Below, piece by piece: positions 1 to 9,690 of a stretch of 23,774 nucleotides of DNA. The DNA lies in the IMG/VR virus record IMGVR_UViG_3300026521_000337, positions 1 through 23,774 of that record; one strand, written 5' to 3'. The translations under genes were made by a program, and so were the position numbers. The notes beneath the pieces are model-generated. The model was not told where the DNA came from, did not search any database, and saw only the letters and a list, made by a program, of their open reading frames with translations. This DNA is from a virus. How positions within the stretch are numbered: the stretch's first letter is position 1; each line of letters starts with the position of its first letter.

Positions 1-1
1 C

Positions 2-2296
2 AGTAAATCAAGTAAATCAAAAAAAGGTAATCGTGGTGAGCCTGATTTAATATATTTAAACGAAGATAAAAAATTACTTATTCTAATTGAAAACAAAGAT
101 AAAATAAAAGATCATATATCTAAAAATGATGATAATCCTCAAATGTTTGCAGTTGATGGAATAAAACATTATTTGAAATTTTTCTTACAAGAAAATCTAA
201 ATAAACAAAAAGAAACAACCAAAAAATATTTAGAAAACTTTAAAATTGTTGGTATTGCTTTTAGTGGAGATATTTATGATGAATTAAATCATAGAGTTAC
301 TACTTTTATAATAGACAACGACACAATAAAAGATATAGAAATTGAAGAGTTTTTAAATGAAAATGATTATATATCGTTATTTGAAAATTTGGATTTAGAA
401 TTAATTTCTAATAATATATCAAAAAGTTCAAGTGAAATTAATAGAATTTTAAGAAGTATTGACTCACAAAAAAGACCCGTCTTACTTAGTGCCTTGATGA
501 TTTGTTTATATGAAAAAGATAATTTTAAAAATGATTTTAAACAAAATTATCAAAATAATAGTATTAAGAATATTATACGAAATATACCAACAACAATAGA
601 AGATATTTTAGAGCGAGAAGGAATTGATAAAAACAAAATTGATGTTTTGATAAATGAATTAGCTTTTATAAAAACCGATAAAGATTTAAGCGATACAGAT
701 ATTTTAAAAGATATTTTACTTGAACTTGAAAACAATGTTATACCATTATTCAACAAGCAAACAAGTTATGATATTATTGGTAAATTTTATGAAGAGTTTT
801 TAAGATATGCAGGAATATCAAATGTAAAAAAAGGGATAGTCCTCACACCAAATCATATTACAAAACTTTTTACAAACTTAATAGATATTAAAACAAATGA
901 TGTGATTCTTGACCCTTGTTGTGGGACAGGAGCATTTTTAATCGCTGGTATGAATAAATTAATAAACACTATTCAAAACAGTAAAATTCCAAATAAAACA
1001 GATAAAATTAAAAATATAAAACAAAATCAACTAATAGGTTTTGAAAAATCCCCTACAATGTACTCTTTAGCAATATCAAATATGCTTTTTCGAGGGGACG
1101 GAAAAAGTAAAATTTACAATATAGATTTTTTTGAAAATGAAACAGATACTATTTTGGATGAATTAAAGCCAACTATTGGATTTATAAATCCACCTTATGG
1201 TGGCAAAGACAATAAGACAAATCCAACAAAAAAAGAGATCCAATTTTTAGAAAAGTTGTTAGATAATGTTAGCAGATATGGAGTTATTATCGCTCCACTT
1301 TCTACTTATTTTAAAGATGAAGTTGTAAGAAATAGGATATTATCTAAACATACATTAAAAGCTGTTATAAATATGCCAAATGAACTTTTTGCTCCAAATG
1401 CTTCAACTCATACAGCTATTGCAATATTTGAAACTAATCTACCGCATAATAATAAAGAAGTAATTTTTTATAACTTAAAAGATGATGGATTTGTTCTATC
1501 AAAAAATAAAGGCAGAACAGATATTTATAACAAATGGCAAACAATTCAAAAAGAACTTTTAGAAAAAATAAACAATCCTATAAAATATAATGATTATATC
1601 AATTTGGTATATAAAAATATAGCTGAAGATGATGAGTGGATTATACAAGCTCATATGAAGAGTGATTATTCAAAACTTATACAAAAAGATTTTGAGTTGG
1701 TGTTAAAAAAATATATTATTTTTAAAACAAAAAAAGAATTTAATTTACTTAATAAAAAAATAGATGAACTTACTTTTATGGAAATTTTGTTGCAAAATAA
1801 TATAACAAACCAATCTATAAATAATACAAAAATAAATTTATTTGATATGCAATGGCAAGAGTTTAGAATTAGTGATATATTTAAAATTAAAAGAGGCAAA
1901 AGATTAAAAGAAGAAGATAGAAAAAGTGGGAATATAGAATATTACTCTGCAAGTGAATTTAATAACGGTTTAACAGATTTTATATCAAATCCTATCTTTT
2001 TAGAAGAAAAAGCTTTAATATACACAACTTTTGGTGATTGTTTTTTTGTAGAAAATCAATTTACTGCAAGTGATGAAATTAGTATTTTAAAACACAACAA
2101 ATTAAATATATATAACGGTCTATTTATAGCAACAATTTTAAAGCAAAACAAATATAAATATACATTTGGAAGAAAAGCATTTGCAAATAAATTTTCAAAT
2201 GACATTATAAAGCTACCAATTACAAAAAAAGATATTCCTAACTGGCAGTTTATGGAAAATTATATAAAATCATTGCCTTATTCAGATAATTTATAG
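2..2296 (+). CDS. Fused restriction-modification enzyme (nuclease-N6 adenine methylase-specificity), 5' partial
   Basis: Likely a single-chain type IIG-like enzyme that both cleaves and N6-adenine-methylates DNA. The frame is open without a stop from base 2, so the ATG at 143 is internal and the true start lies left of the window. The 47 codons before that ATG encode GEPDLIYLNEDKK followed by LILIENK, which is a PD...ExK nuclease motif. Counting from the ATG at 143, the middle holds the methylase: motif I DPCCGTG near residue 256 and motif IV NPPYGG near 349 (gamma class). From about residue 568 a region starting WQEFRISDIFKIKRGKRL resembles one type I S (target recognition) domain of about 150 residues. 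It ends 8 bp from the convergent tape measure gene. Which sequence it recognises cannot be told. The domain calls are confident. Placing it as IIG rather than a type I-like relative is inference. Confidence 0.87.
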   Translation, partial: SKSSKSKKGNRGEPDLIYLNEDKKLLILIENKDKIKDHISKNDDNPQMFAVDGIKHYLKFFLQENLNKQKETTKKYLENFKIVGIAFSGDIYDELNHRVTTFIIDNDTIKDIEIEEFLNENDYISLFENLDLELISNNISKSSSEINRILRSIDSQKRPVLLSALMICLYEKDNFKNDFKQNYQNNSIKNIIRNIPTTIEDILEREGIDKNKIDVLINELAFIKTDKDLSDTDILKDILLELENNVIPLFNKQTSYDIIGKFYEEFLRYAGISNVKKGIVLTPNHITKLFTNLIDIKTNDVILDPCCGTGAFLIAGMNKLINTIQNSKIPNKTDKIKNIKQNQLIGFEKSPTMYSLAISNMLFRGDGKSKIYNIDFFENETDTILDELKPTIGFINPPYGGKDNKTNPTKKEIQFLEKLLDNVSRYGVIIAPLSTYFKDEVVRNRILSKHTLKAVINMPNELFAPNASTHTAIAIFETNLPHNNKEVIFYNLKDDGFVLSKNKGRTDIYNKWQTIQKELLEKINNPIKYNDYINLVYKNIAEDDEWIIQAHMKSDYSKLIQKDFELVLKKYIIFKTKKEFNLLNKKIDELTFMEILLQNNITNQSINNTKINLFDMQWQEFRISDIFKIKRGKRLKEEDRKSGNIEYYSASEFNNGLTDFISNPIFLEEKALIYTTFGDCFFVENQFTASDEISILKHNKLNIYNGLFIATILKQNKYKYTFGRKAFANKFSNDIIKLPITKKDIPNWQFMENYIKSLPYSDNL

Positions 2297-2304
2297 ACAA
2301 AAAA

Positions 2305-5300
2305 TCACACTACTCTCCTTTCTGTTTCATATCTTTTTAAATTTTGTGCTATGTAGTTGTTTGATTTTGCTATATCTTCTATTCGTTTGTTTAGTTTTTG
2401 AAACTCTTCTTTTATCTCATCATCTTTTTCTATATTGTTATTTGCAGGTATCAAATCTACAAATCCACCGTTTTTGTATCCAGTTCGTTCGTTGTCTAAT
2501 CTTCTAAAAAGTTCTGGGTATGCTTCTACTTGATCTGCTGGAGCTACATATTCCCCACCGTGTACAACACCAGCTATCTCATCTATACTTCCATATGTAA
2601 AACCACCTCTGCTAAAACTTCCTATAGCAAAATCATCTTCATCAAAGTTGTAATCTGTAGAGTTTAAAACTGCAAGTGTACCTGCGGTGTTGGCATTTGC
2701 AAAAGAATATGCAATATTATCATAAAATCCTAAGTAACCCGCTATATCATCTTTGTCCCAAGTATAAGAGGAAATATACCCAGTATTGTCTAAAATACCA
2801 TTTTGGATAAAGTCATTAAAGCTATTTTCAGATATAACACCACTAGAAGAAAAAGCACTTATATTATCACTTATTTGGTCTGCCAAATCATCTGTAATCC
2901 AATCCGATGTACCATCTTCTGCGATACCTCTATATAAATCATCTAAAAACCCAAGCAATATATCATATGAAGCATTATTAGCATCTAAATAGTCATTTAT
3001 ATCATCTGCAAATGCACTATCAAGATGACTTAAGTCTAAAGCACCTAAACTTTCTACATCTCCTGCATCTATAAGCTCTTGTATATCATCTAAAGAATAA
3101 AGATAATCTCCCATATTATATAAAAAATTTCCATTATTATCATAGAAAGAAGCTTGATTGTTATTAGCAAGATAACTATCTGCTGTATCAAAATCTATAA
3201 GCCCACTATCAAGCCAACCACCTATATTGTCGCTTAAATCACTATAGCTAGATATATCATCCCAGCTACCTACACCATCATCAAATTTTTGTATGTTTAC
3301 ATCGTGTATTGCATCTGTAACATCAGAAGTTGTAGCATCTAGTGAGTCTATTAGTTCTAAAACATTATCATATCTATTTGCATCTGTATTGTATAAGTCT
3401 TCTAAATATTGAGTTTTATCATCACTATATAAATATGTAGCGAAATCATTTGTAAGGGCTTGTGCTTCTTCTATTCGTGTGCTATCACTTTGTGCTGTAA
3501 AGCCATCTTGTATAAGTGCTAGTTGGTCGCTGTTGCTCATAGCACTCATATCTCCTAAACTCAACATAAAATCATCTACTGTTAAGCTATCATCTACATC
3601 TAAAAGTTGAGATAAATAACTGTTCATCGTAGTTATTGCATCATATGTTGTATTTGTGTTGTTATCTTCTCCTAGTCTGTTTGCAGTATCTTCTATATTT
3701 TGTCTATCATCATCACTTAAAGATAAAGTTGCTAGTTCATCACTACTGATAAATCCATCTTCCAAAAATGCTTCAAGTTGTGCTTTTTGTGTATCACTTA
3801 GTGCTAGTTCACTAAAAGTACCATCTTCTGCACCTATAATGTTTACATCCAATACTGTATCGGCAAAATCTATATCTGCTTTTATACTTTCAAGATTGTC
3901 TACTAGATTGTTTGTAATATCTGTGTTATCTCCAAAAGTTGTAGATTGGATATTTCCTGCTAAGTTTTCCATATCGCTTAGTATATCTGATACTATTTCA
4001 TAGTCAGCTTCACTAAGATTTGCTAGGTCATATCCTTGTAATCTATTATAATCCTCCCAATACGACTCAATAAGTCGGTTTTGATTGTCTGCACTTGTAG
4101 TATTTCCTAATAGGTCATTTATAGTAGTTCCTAGACCATCTTTTAGATCCTTTAGGTCATCTCGTATCTTTTTAATAAAGTTTAGCTCATCTTCATATTT
4201 CGCTTCTTGTTCATCTCTTATCTCACTTTGTAAAGAAGCAATAGTAAGAGTATAGTCTTGTGTAGAGTTGAAATAATCCTCTTGTTCTTGAGTCAGATTT
4301 GCAAAAGACTCACTTAAAAGTATAGTTCTACCATATAGTTCTGCTCCAGCTTCTGTAGTAGTATCTATAGAAGATATAAGGTCTTTAAACCCTTGTGCAT
4401 TTGCAGGTAAGCTTAAGTGCAATTTATTAAATTCATCCTCTAAAGTGGTTCTATCAGCACTTAGTTTTTCTTCATCGCTTAAAAAACTATCATAAAAATC
4501 ATCCATAGAAGATGCTAGATTATCTATACCATCTGCACCTAGTATCATACTAGAGTTTAGATTTGCTGCATCTTGACCTGTGATTTCAAGTGATACTCTC
4601 ATATCCTCCAAAGCAGTATAAAAGTCATATAACTCTTCCGCACTACCATCAAAAGTATCTATCATAGATACTACACCGTTATTCATGCCATATATCGCTT
4701 CATCTGTATCTTCTATAGATTGTTGTAAAACTGAAAAAGCTACATCACTATTTGATTTATTTAGTATATCTTCATAGTCTATTTGCTCATATTCATCTCC
4801 TAGTTTTGCTATATAGTCATATCCCTCTGTAAGCCCAGCTGAGACTCTTGTAAGTGTTTCGTAAGTGCCTTCTCCTATTTGCTGAAAAGCATCTAAACTA
4901 TTCCCATAAAGCTCTTTTGTGAAGTTGTCCGCTTCTGTACTAAATGCTTCATTTAATTTGTTTGCTAATTCTTCTCCATTTAGGGCATTGCCATCCTCGT
5001 CTGTTAGTTCTACATTAGACAAATCTACAGTCATAGTGTTTAGTTGATTTTCTACATCCTCCCCTAAAATTTCACTTCCTACAACAATGCTATCTCTTAT
5101 ATTTGCGAAAGTAGTTTGAAGTGAATTTGTAAGTTCATCATCAGCATATTTATATTCTGTTGTTGAGTCGTAACTATAACTTGCACTTCCCTTCCAATCT
5201 TGTGATGAATGTTCGTGATTTAAAGATTGGTACATCATAACAGAGGCATTATCTATAAAGTCTTCTAGTGTTTGAGATGTGAACTCTACTTGTGAGTTAT

Positions 5301-8300
5301 CTACATCGCTATGATTGCTTTCTTTATTATTTACCTTAAATCCATCATCAGTTACAGTTTCTGTTCTAAGTGGTCTGCCCCACATATCTGTCTGTATTTT
5401 ATTTTGTGCATCATAAGTACCAAAAGCCAACCCACTTTCAATAAGTGTAATATAATCTTTACTACGACCACCACCAAGTCCAAAAACAGTATTAAAAGTG
5501 CCAGTACCAAATAAAGAGCCTTTGTTTTCATAGCTGCTTTCTACTGCATCTACACCTAATGCAAACTGCCCAGTTCTCATGATGTCTGTAGCTGTGCCTT
5601 TTGTATTTTCATCTATACTTTTTAAGTATTTGTTCATAGAACTTAAAAGTGCATTTTCAGGTTTCACATTATCAGCTAATATATCAAGTGATTTATCTAA
5701 AGATGTACTTTGTTCATCTCCACCACCTAGGACTGTTGTGTTTGCATTTGGATCTTCTTTTATGTTTACACTAGATGTTGTCTTACCTGCGGTTGAACCA
5801 CCTAAAAGACTATCTACAAAAGAAGCAGTTGCAAGTCCAGCTGCTATATTTAGTGGAAATGGCCATCCAGCCATAGAAGACACAATAGCTGTAAGTGTTG
5901 AAGCTGCTGTTTTTGTTGTTTCTCCAGTTACAAAAGCTGTTACAGATATAGCTACATCTTTTAATTCTCGTGCTAGTCTTATTGCAGCTAATGCTTCTTG
6001 TAACTTATGTAGATTTTGTGCTTGTTTTGACTCAGAGTCATAAAACCCAGCCATTGCACCTGCTAGATTAGAATACCCTGCAAGTTGATTGTTTACATGC
6101 TGTGCATTTATCTTATCTGTTTTATTTGCTATACTGTTATAGTTTTCTTGCTCTTTTTGCATAGTTTTTATAGAGTCTATCAAAGGTGTAAATGGATTTT
6201 CTATATCTATTTGGATATCTCCTATTTTAGACAACTCATCTTTTTCTATCTTGTCTATAAACTCTTTTTTGTATTGTTTTAGCAGTTTTGCTGGTATCTC
6301 TTTACCATATTTCTTGCTTAGTTCCTCTTTTCTTTTTTCCCAAGCTTTGTTTACATCTCCTAGTTTTATATAGTAATCTTGCCAATCTTTTAAAGAAGCT
6401 TTTACGGTGCTTTTGTTATATTTCTCTTTAATCTTCGCTATCTCTTTTGCTTTTGCTTTTTCTAAGGCACTACTATCATATGTTTTGTCCGATTTTTTTA
6501 ATGTTTTTTCATAGCTATCATATTTTTTATTGACTTGATCTAACTCAAACTTTTCAGGGTCATTTACTTTTGCTATAGCATCTTTTATCTTTTGTATAGA
6601 TGATAACGTATCTTCTTGAGCCTGGTATTTTTTATTTATTTCATTTAAGTCTTTTTCCCAAGCTTTAGAAATATTAAGACTATACTCGTCTAACTTACTA
6701 ACTTCTTTTACTTTTCTTATCATATCACTATATTTTTTATTTATAGCATCGATTTCTTGTTGTTGAGGGTCTAGTGTCTTTTGTAATTCTTTATCTATTT
6801 CAGTTAAATCTACATTGCTTTTTGCTTTTAAGGCTCTATCTTTTCTACTGTCTATATCATTAAAACCTTTAGCATTACTAGCTACTTTCATTTGCTCTCT
6901 TAACTGTTTTAGCTGTTTTTCTTGTGTTTTTATAGCTTTTTCATAAGCTTTGATATTCAACTTGTCTATTTTAGTTAGCTTTTCTTTACTTTCTAGTTCG
7001 GCTTTTAACTTTTTATTGTATTTTACATTTAAAGAGATAGATTTTATTTTGGCTTGTAAAACTTCTTTTTCAGATTTTGATATTTCTAATTTTCTGTTTT
7101 CTATTCTCTTTAATATTGCTTCATAATCTTTTAGTTTAGATGTATCAGTAAACATACTAGCATTTTCTTCTTTTATCAAATCGTTATATTTTTTTGATAA
7201 CGCTTTTAGTTCTTTACTAGAATTTGATGTAGAAGCTAAATTTTTATCTTTTGATATAGAAACATCATATTTCTCTTTCTTTTCTATTAGGTAGTCAAAT
7301 ATCTCTTTTACTGCAATTAACCCACCAAGCCATCCTACGAATGGGTTTGGAAACATACCTATATTTTTAAGCCCTAGTGATATTTTTTCTATTTTACTTA
7401 AATTTTTTACAGTACCGTTTGATTTTTTAGTAGCTATATCAAAAGTATCGTTTAAAGTTTCCATTCCAGCAGACATAAGTGCTATTTTATCAGTAGCATA
7501 TCCAAAACCTCGTGAAAGCAAAGTCACACTCTTGTATGCTATAAAAGCATCTGCAATCCCTTTTATTAGTGGTAATGTACTCTTTGCTAGATCATAAAAC
7601 TTTTTAAATCCATCTACGATCTCTTTTTGATTTTCGACTACAAAGTCTTTTAGTTCTTTTAGTGTTTCACCCATATCTTTATATACTGGCTCAGACATCT
7701 CCAGCATTGTACTATCCCAAGCATTTTTAAGCTGATCTAAGTTTCTTTGGTATGTGTCTATTTCTCCAAGAGGTGAGAAATCTTTTAGTTTACTTTTCAA
7801 AAGCCCAAAGACATCATTTGCATACTTGCCTACACCTGCTTTTGCTTCTCTTATAGCTTGATTTGCTTGTGTTGGAGAACCAAAAAGCAAAATACCAAGT
7901 TTACTATCGGTACTTATATCTCCACTAAACAAACTTCTAGTTTCTTCTAAAACTAAATCTGGGGTCATACCTATAGCACTACCCATATTTGTAAGTGTTG
8001 TCGTAAGCTCTATAGTTCTATCTATAGCTTCATCTGTTGTTTTGGCAAAGGCACTACCCATCTTAAGTGAGAAGCCTATAGCTTGTTGGAAAACACTTGT
8101 AAGTTCAGGAAATGTTGCAGCTGTTTTTGCAGAAGCATCTTTTAGTTTTAACATAGTGTCTTGTGATAGTTTTAATGACTCTTGAAATTTATCCCCACTA
8201 TCTAAAACTTTGCCTTGCGAGTCTACTAATTCTGTATTTGATGCTATAAGTGCTGCTAAACCATATGAATTATTTTCTATACTTTTGTTTAGTTCTACAC

Positions 8301-9159
8301 CTTTCCCTATTGTTGCTTGATATGCTCTTGATAGTCCATACATAGCAAATACCATAGTTTCTATTTGTCGCATATGTCGTACTAATGTGTTAAAAGATGA
8401 ATTTCTTATAGCAGTTTCTTCTTTCATATCTTGTTTTAGTTGAGCTTGTATTCTTAAGTATTCAGCACTAGATATGATCCCTTTTTTTCGTGCATTTTCT
8501 AACTGTAAAAGTTTATTTTTTAGAGTAAGGGCTGCTTTTCCCTCTCTAGTCATAGAAAGCACTTGTTCTCTTTCTAAGTTTAAAGCCTTTTTCTTTTCAG
8601 CACTATTTTTTTGTAGTTCTAATCTTCGTTTTCTTATATTGTCTTGTGCTTTTTTATGCAACTCACTTAGTTTATTTTGTTGTGCTTCTTCTTGTTTTGC
8701 TAGTTGTTCTTTTTGTTGCTGCTCTATTTTTAAAGCTTTTATCTCATTGCTTTTCTCATTTAAAAGCTTTTTAAGACCATTTGTTTCCTCTACTTGTAAT
8801 CGTTGTTTTCTCTTTAAAGAAGCATATAATTTATTTTCTATTGTTATTTGTTTTGAAAGTGCATCTGCTTCTTTTTTAATTTCTCTTATTTTTTGTTGTT
8901 GCGGAGCTAGTGTAGAAAGCTTTGCACCTGCTTCATTTAGCTGGTTTAGTTTATCTTGCTCTTTGCTTAGTTCTTTTAATTTTCTAGTATGTTCATCTAC
9001 TATACTGTTAAGTTTTTTTTGTTGTTGTGTAACTTCACTTGTACTTTGTGCTACTGCTTGAAGTGAACTTTTAGAATATTCTTGTAATTGTTTAAACTTC
9101 TCTTTTGCATCTTTTATATTTGCTTGTATGTTTATGACTGTACTGTTACTACTACTCAT
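2305..9159 (-). CDS. Phage tail tape measure protein
   Basis: Sets tail length and fills the tail tube before DNA ejection; it corresponds in position to lambda gpH. The product is 2284 residues. Residues 1-260 are a charged coiled coil. Residues 280-510 look like the conserved tail-tape core. A long charged helical region with repeated INKKY/VNKKY segments lies around 770-960. Hydrophobic stretches occur near 590-620 and 1045-1120, typical of these proteins. The last 130 residues carry GGFTYGSIDEIAGVVHGGEY and GYKNGGFVDL, a familiar C-terminal signature. The start at 9159 has AGGA about 7 bases upstream and a TATAAT at 9192-9197. It directly follows the G/GT genes, as expected. Residues 1200-2180 are unusually rich in Asp, Ser and Asn and contain degenerate repeats. 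At about 1.5 angstrom per residue (known rule) a tail of some 340 nm is inferred. Confidence 0.95.
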   Translation of the reverse strand: MSSSNSTVINIQANIKDAKEKFKQLQEYSKSSLQAVAQSTSEVTQQQKKLNSIVDEHTRKLKELSKEQDKLNQLNEAGAKLSTLAPQQQKIREIKKEADALSKQITIENKLYASLKRKQRLQVEETNGLKKLLNEKSNEIKALKIEQQQKEQLAKQEEAQQNKLSELHKKAQDNIRKRRLELQKNSAEKKKALNLEREQVLSMTREGKAALTLKNKLLQLENARKKGIISSAEYLRIQAQLKQDMKEETAIRNSSFNTLVRHMRQIETMVFAMYGLSRAYQATIGKGVELNKSIENNSYGLAALIASNTELVDSQGKVLDSGDKFQESLKLSQDTMLKLKDASAKTAATFPELTSVFQQAIGFSLKMGSAFAKTTDEAIDRTIELTTTLTNMGSAIGMTPDLVLEETRSLFSGDISTDSKLGILLFGSPTQANQAIREAKAGVGKYANDVFGLLKSKLKDFSPLGEIDTYQRNLDQLKNAWDSTMLEMSEPVYKDMGETLKELKDFVVENQKEIVDGFKKFYDLAKSTLPLIKGIADAFIAYKSVTLLSRGFGYATDKIALMSAGMETLNDTFDIATKKSNGTVKNLSKIEKISLGLKNIGMFPNPFVGWLGGLIAVKEIFDYLIEKKEKYDVSISKDKNLASTSNSSKELKALSKKYNDLIKEENASMFTDTSKLKDYEAILKRIENRKLEISKSEKEVLQAKIKSISLNVKYNKKLKAELESKEKLTKIDKLNIKAYEKAIKTQEKQLKQLREQMKVASNAKGFNDIDSRKDRALKAKSNVDLTEIDKELQKTLDPQQQEIDAINKKYSDMIRKVKEVSKLDEYSLNISKAWEKDLNEINKKYQAQEDTLSSIQKIKDAIAKVNDPEKFELDQVNKKYDSYEKTLKKSDKTYDSSALEKAKAKEIAKIKEKYNKSTVKASLKDWQDYYIKLGDVNKAWEKRKEELSKKYGKEIPAKLLKQYKKEFIDKIEKDELSKIGDIQIDIENPFTPLIDSIKTMQKEQENYNSIANKTDKINAQHVNNQLAGYSNLAGAMAGFYDSESKQAQNLHKLQEALAAIRLARELKDVAISVTAFVTGETTKTAASTLTAIVSSMAGWPFPLNIAAGLATASFVDSLLGGSTAGKTTSSVNIKEDPNANTTVLGGGDEQSTSLDKSLDILADNVKPENALLSSMNKYLKSIDENTKGTATDIMRTGQFALGVDAVESSYENKGSLFGTGTFNTVFGLGGGRSKDYITLIESGLAFGTYDAQNKIQTDMWGRPLRTETVTDDGFKVNNKESNHSDVDNSQVEFTSQTLEDFIDNASVMMYQSLNHEHSSQDWKGSASYSYDSTTEYKYADDELTNSLQTTFANIRDSIVVGSEILGEDVENQLNTMTVDLSNVELTDEDGNALNGEELANKLNEAFSTEADNFTKELYGNSLDAFQQIGEGTYETLTRVSAGLTEGYDYIAKLGDEYEQIDYEDILNKSNSDVAFSVLQQSIEDTDEAIYGMNNGVVSMIDTFDGSAEELYDFYTALEDMRVSLEITGQDAANLNSSMILGADGIDNLASSMDDFYDSFLSDEEKLSADRTTLEDEFNKLHLSLPANAQGFKDLISSIDTTTEAGAELYGRTILLSESFANLTQEQEDYFNSTQDYTLTIASLQSEIRDEQEAKYEDELNFIKKIRDDLKDLKDGLGTTINDLLGNTTSADNQNRLIESYWEDYNRLQGYDLANLSEADYEIVSDILSDMENLAGNIQSTTFGDNTDITNNLVDNLESIKADIDFADTVLDVNIIGAEDGTFSELALSDTQKAQLEAFLEDGFISSDELATLSLSDDDRQNIEDTANRLGEDNNTNTTYDAITTMNSYLSQLLDVDDSLTVDDFMLSLGDMSAMSNSDQLALIQDGFTAQSDSTRIEEAQALTNDFATYLYSDDKTQYLEDLYNTDANRYDNVLELIDSLDATTSDVTDAIHDVNIQKFDDGVGSWDDISSYSDLSDNIGGWLDSGLIDFDTADSYLANNNQASFYDNNGNFLYNMGDYLYSLDDIQELIDAGDVESLGALDLSHLDSAFADDINDYLDANNASYDILLGFLDDLYRGIAEDGTSDWITDDLADQISDNISAFSSSGVISENSFNDFIQNGILDNTGYISSYTWDKDDIAGYLGFYDNIAYSFANANTAGTLAVLNSTDYNFDEDDFAIGSFSRGGFTYGSIDEIAGVVHGGEYVAPADQVEAYPELFRRLDNERTGYKNGGFVDLIPANNNIEKDDEIKEEFQKLNKRIEDIAKSNNYIAQNLKRYETERRVV

Positions 9160-9191
9160 TTTATATTTCCTATTGTATTGTATATATAAAT

Positions 9192-9197
9192 ATTATA
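9192..9197 (-). promoter_or_regulatory. Candidate -10 element for the tape measure gene
   Basis: On the minus strand a perfect TATAAT lies 32 bases before the tape measure start and just downstream of the G/GT terminator hairpin. No good -35 is seen, which is usual for sigma-70 promoters in Campylobacterota. It would give the tape measure gene its own transcript. Perfect -10 matches occur by chance in such AT-rich DNA, so this is moderate. Confidence 0.4.
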
Positions 9198-9242
9198 AAA
9201 AATAAGTACAAGATGTATAAGTGATTTTGTTGTATAGCAAAG

Positions 9243-9271
9243 AAAATCAAAGTGTATTTTACTTTGATTTT
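9243..9271 (-). terminator. Hairpin terminator after the G/GT genes
   Basis: Perfect 11-bp inverted repeat (AAAATCAAAGT / ACTTTGATTTT) with a 7-base loop. On the minus strand it is followed by TTTTCTTT within and after the right arm. The stop codon of the T frame (9259-9261) lies in the loop. It separates the tail chaperone transcript from the tape measure gene. Confidence 0.6.
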
Positions 9272-9690
9272 TCTAGTGCTTTTTTTTGTTGTTCTAAAAG
9301 TGCTGTTTCATACATAGTTATAAAAAAATCATAATGTGGCAAATGAATTTTATGTTCTTTTGCCAACATAGTAAGTTTATATCTATCCAATCCAGTCATT
9401 GTACCGCCCATGCCACCATTTGAAGTGGTAAGGTTTGAATTTGTAGATACAAAACTAAAAATTTTATATGCAGTATCTACTATCTGTGGGGGGATAACTG
9501 CTTTTGTTATCTCCGCATTTTTTAGTGCCTTTATCTCTGTGTAGCTTTTTTTGTTATATCTTTTTCTTATTAGTATATTTTTTTCATCAAAAGCCCATTT
9601 TACTATTTGCTTGAGTCCAAACCCATAGCAGTCATCATAGGATTTGTGATAAATTCTATAATATCTTCTCTTACTAGATTTTGCTCCCAA
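9259..9690 (-). CDS. Tail assembly chaperone, T extension (expressed as a G-T frameshift fusion)
   Basis: C-terminal part of a lambda gpGT-like chaperone that binds the tape measure protein during tail assembly. The frame is open from 9705 to 9259. The only start-like codon at its head is TTG at 9690, with no convincing ribosome binding site, so independent translation is unlikely. The frame is -1 relative to the G gene. The shared stretch contains the slippery heptamer G_GGT_TTG at 9618-9624. A slip there would join 161 residues of G to 119 residues of this frame, giving about 280 residues, close to lambda gpGT (about 279). The expressed part is therefore 9259-9618, beginning GLKQIVKWAFDEKN. 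No domain is recognised otherwise. The fusion is inferred from the sequence and the well-known conservation of this mechanism in tailed phages. Confidence 0.85.
   Translation of the reverse strand: MGAKSSKRRYYRIYHKSYDDCYGFGLKQIVKWAFDEKNILIRKRYNKKSYTEIKALKNAEITKAVIPPQIVDTAYKIFSFVSTNSNLTTSNGGMGGTMTGLDRYKLTMLAKEHKIHLPHYDFFITMYETALLEQQKKALEKSK

Noticed and set aside
1-50. Phage attachment site at either window end
   Set aside because: No direct repeat shared by the two ends and no integrase or tRNA gene in the window.
5579-6043. Long plus-strand ORF inside the tape measure gene
   Set aside because: Shadow frame opposite a clear tape measure coding region. It has low-complexity composition and no ribosome binding site.
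8474-9061. 195-residue plus-strand ORF rich in Phe, Ser and Cys
   Set aside because: It is the antisense of the Lys/Glu/Gln-rich coiled coil of the tape measure protein, which yields such reading frames by composition.
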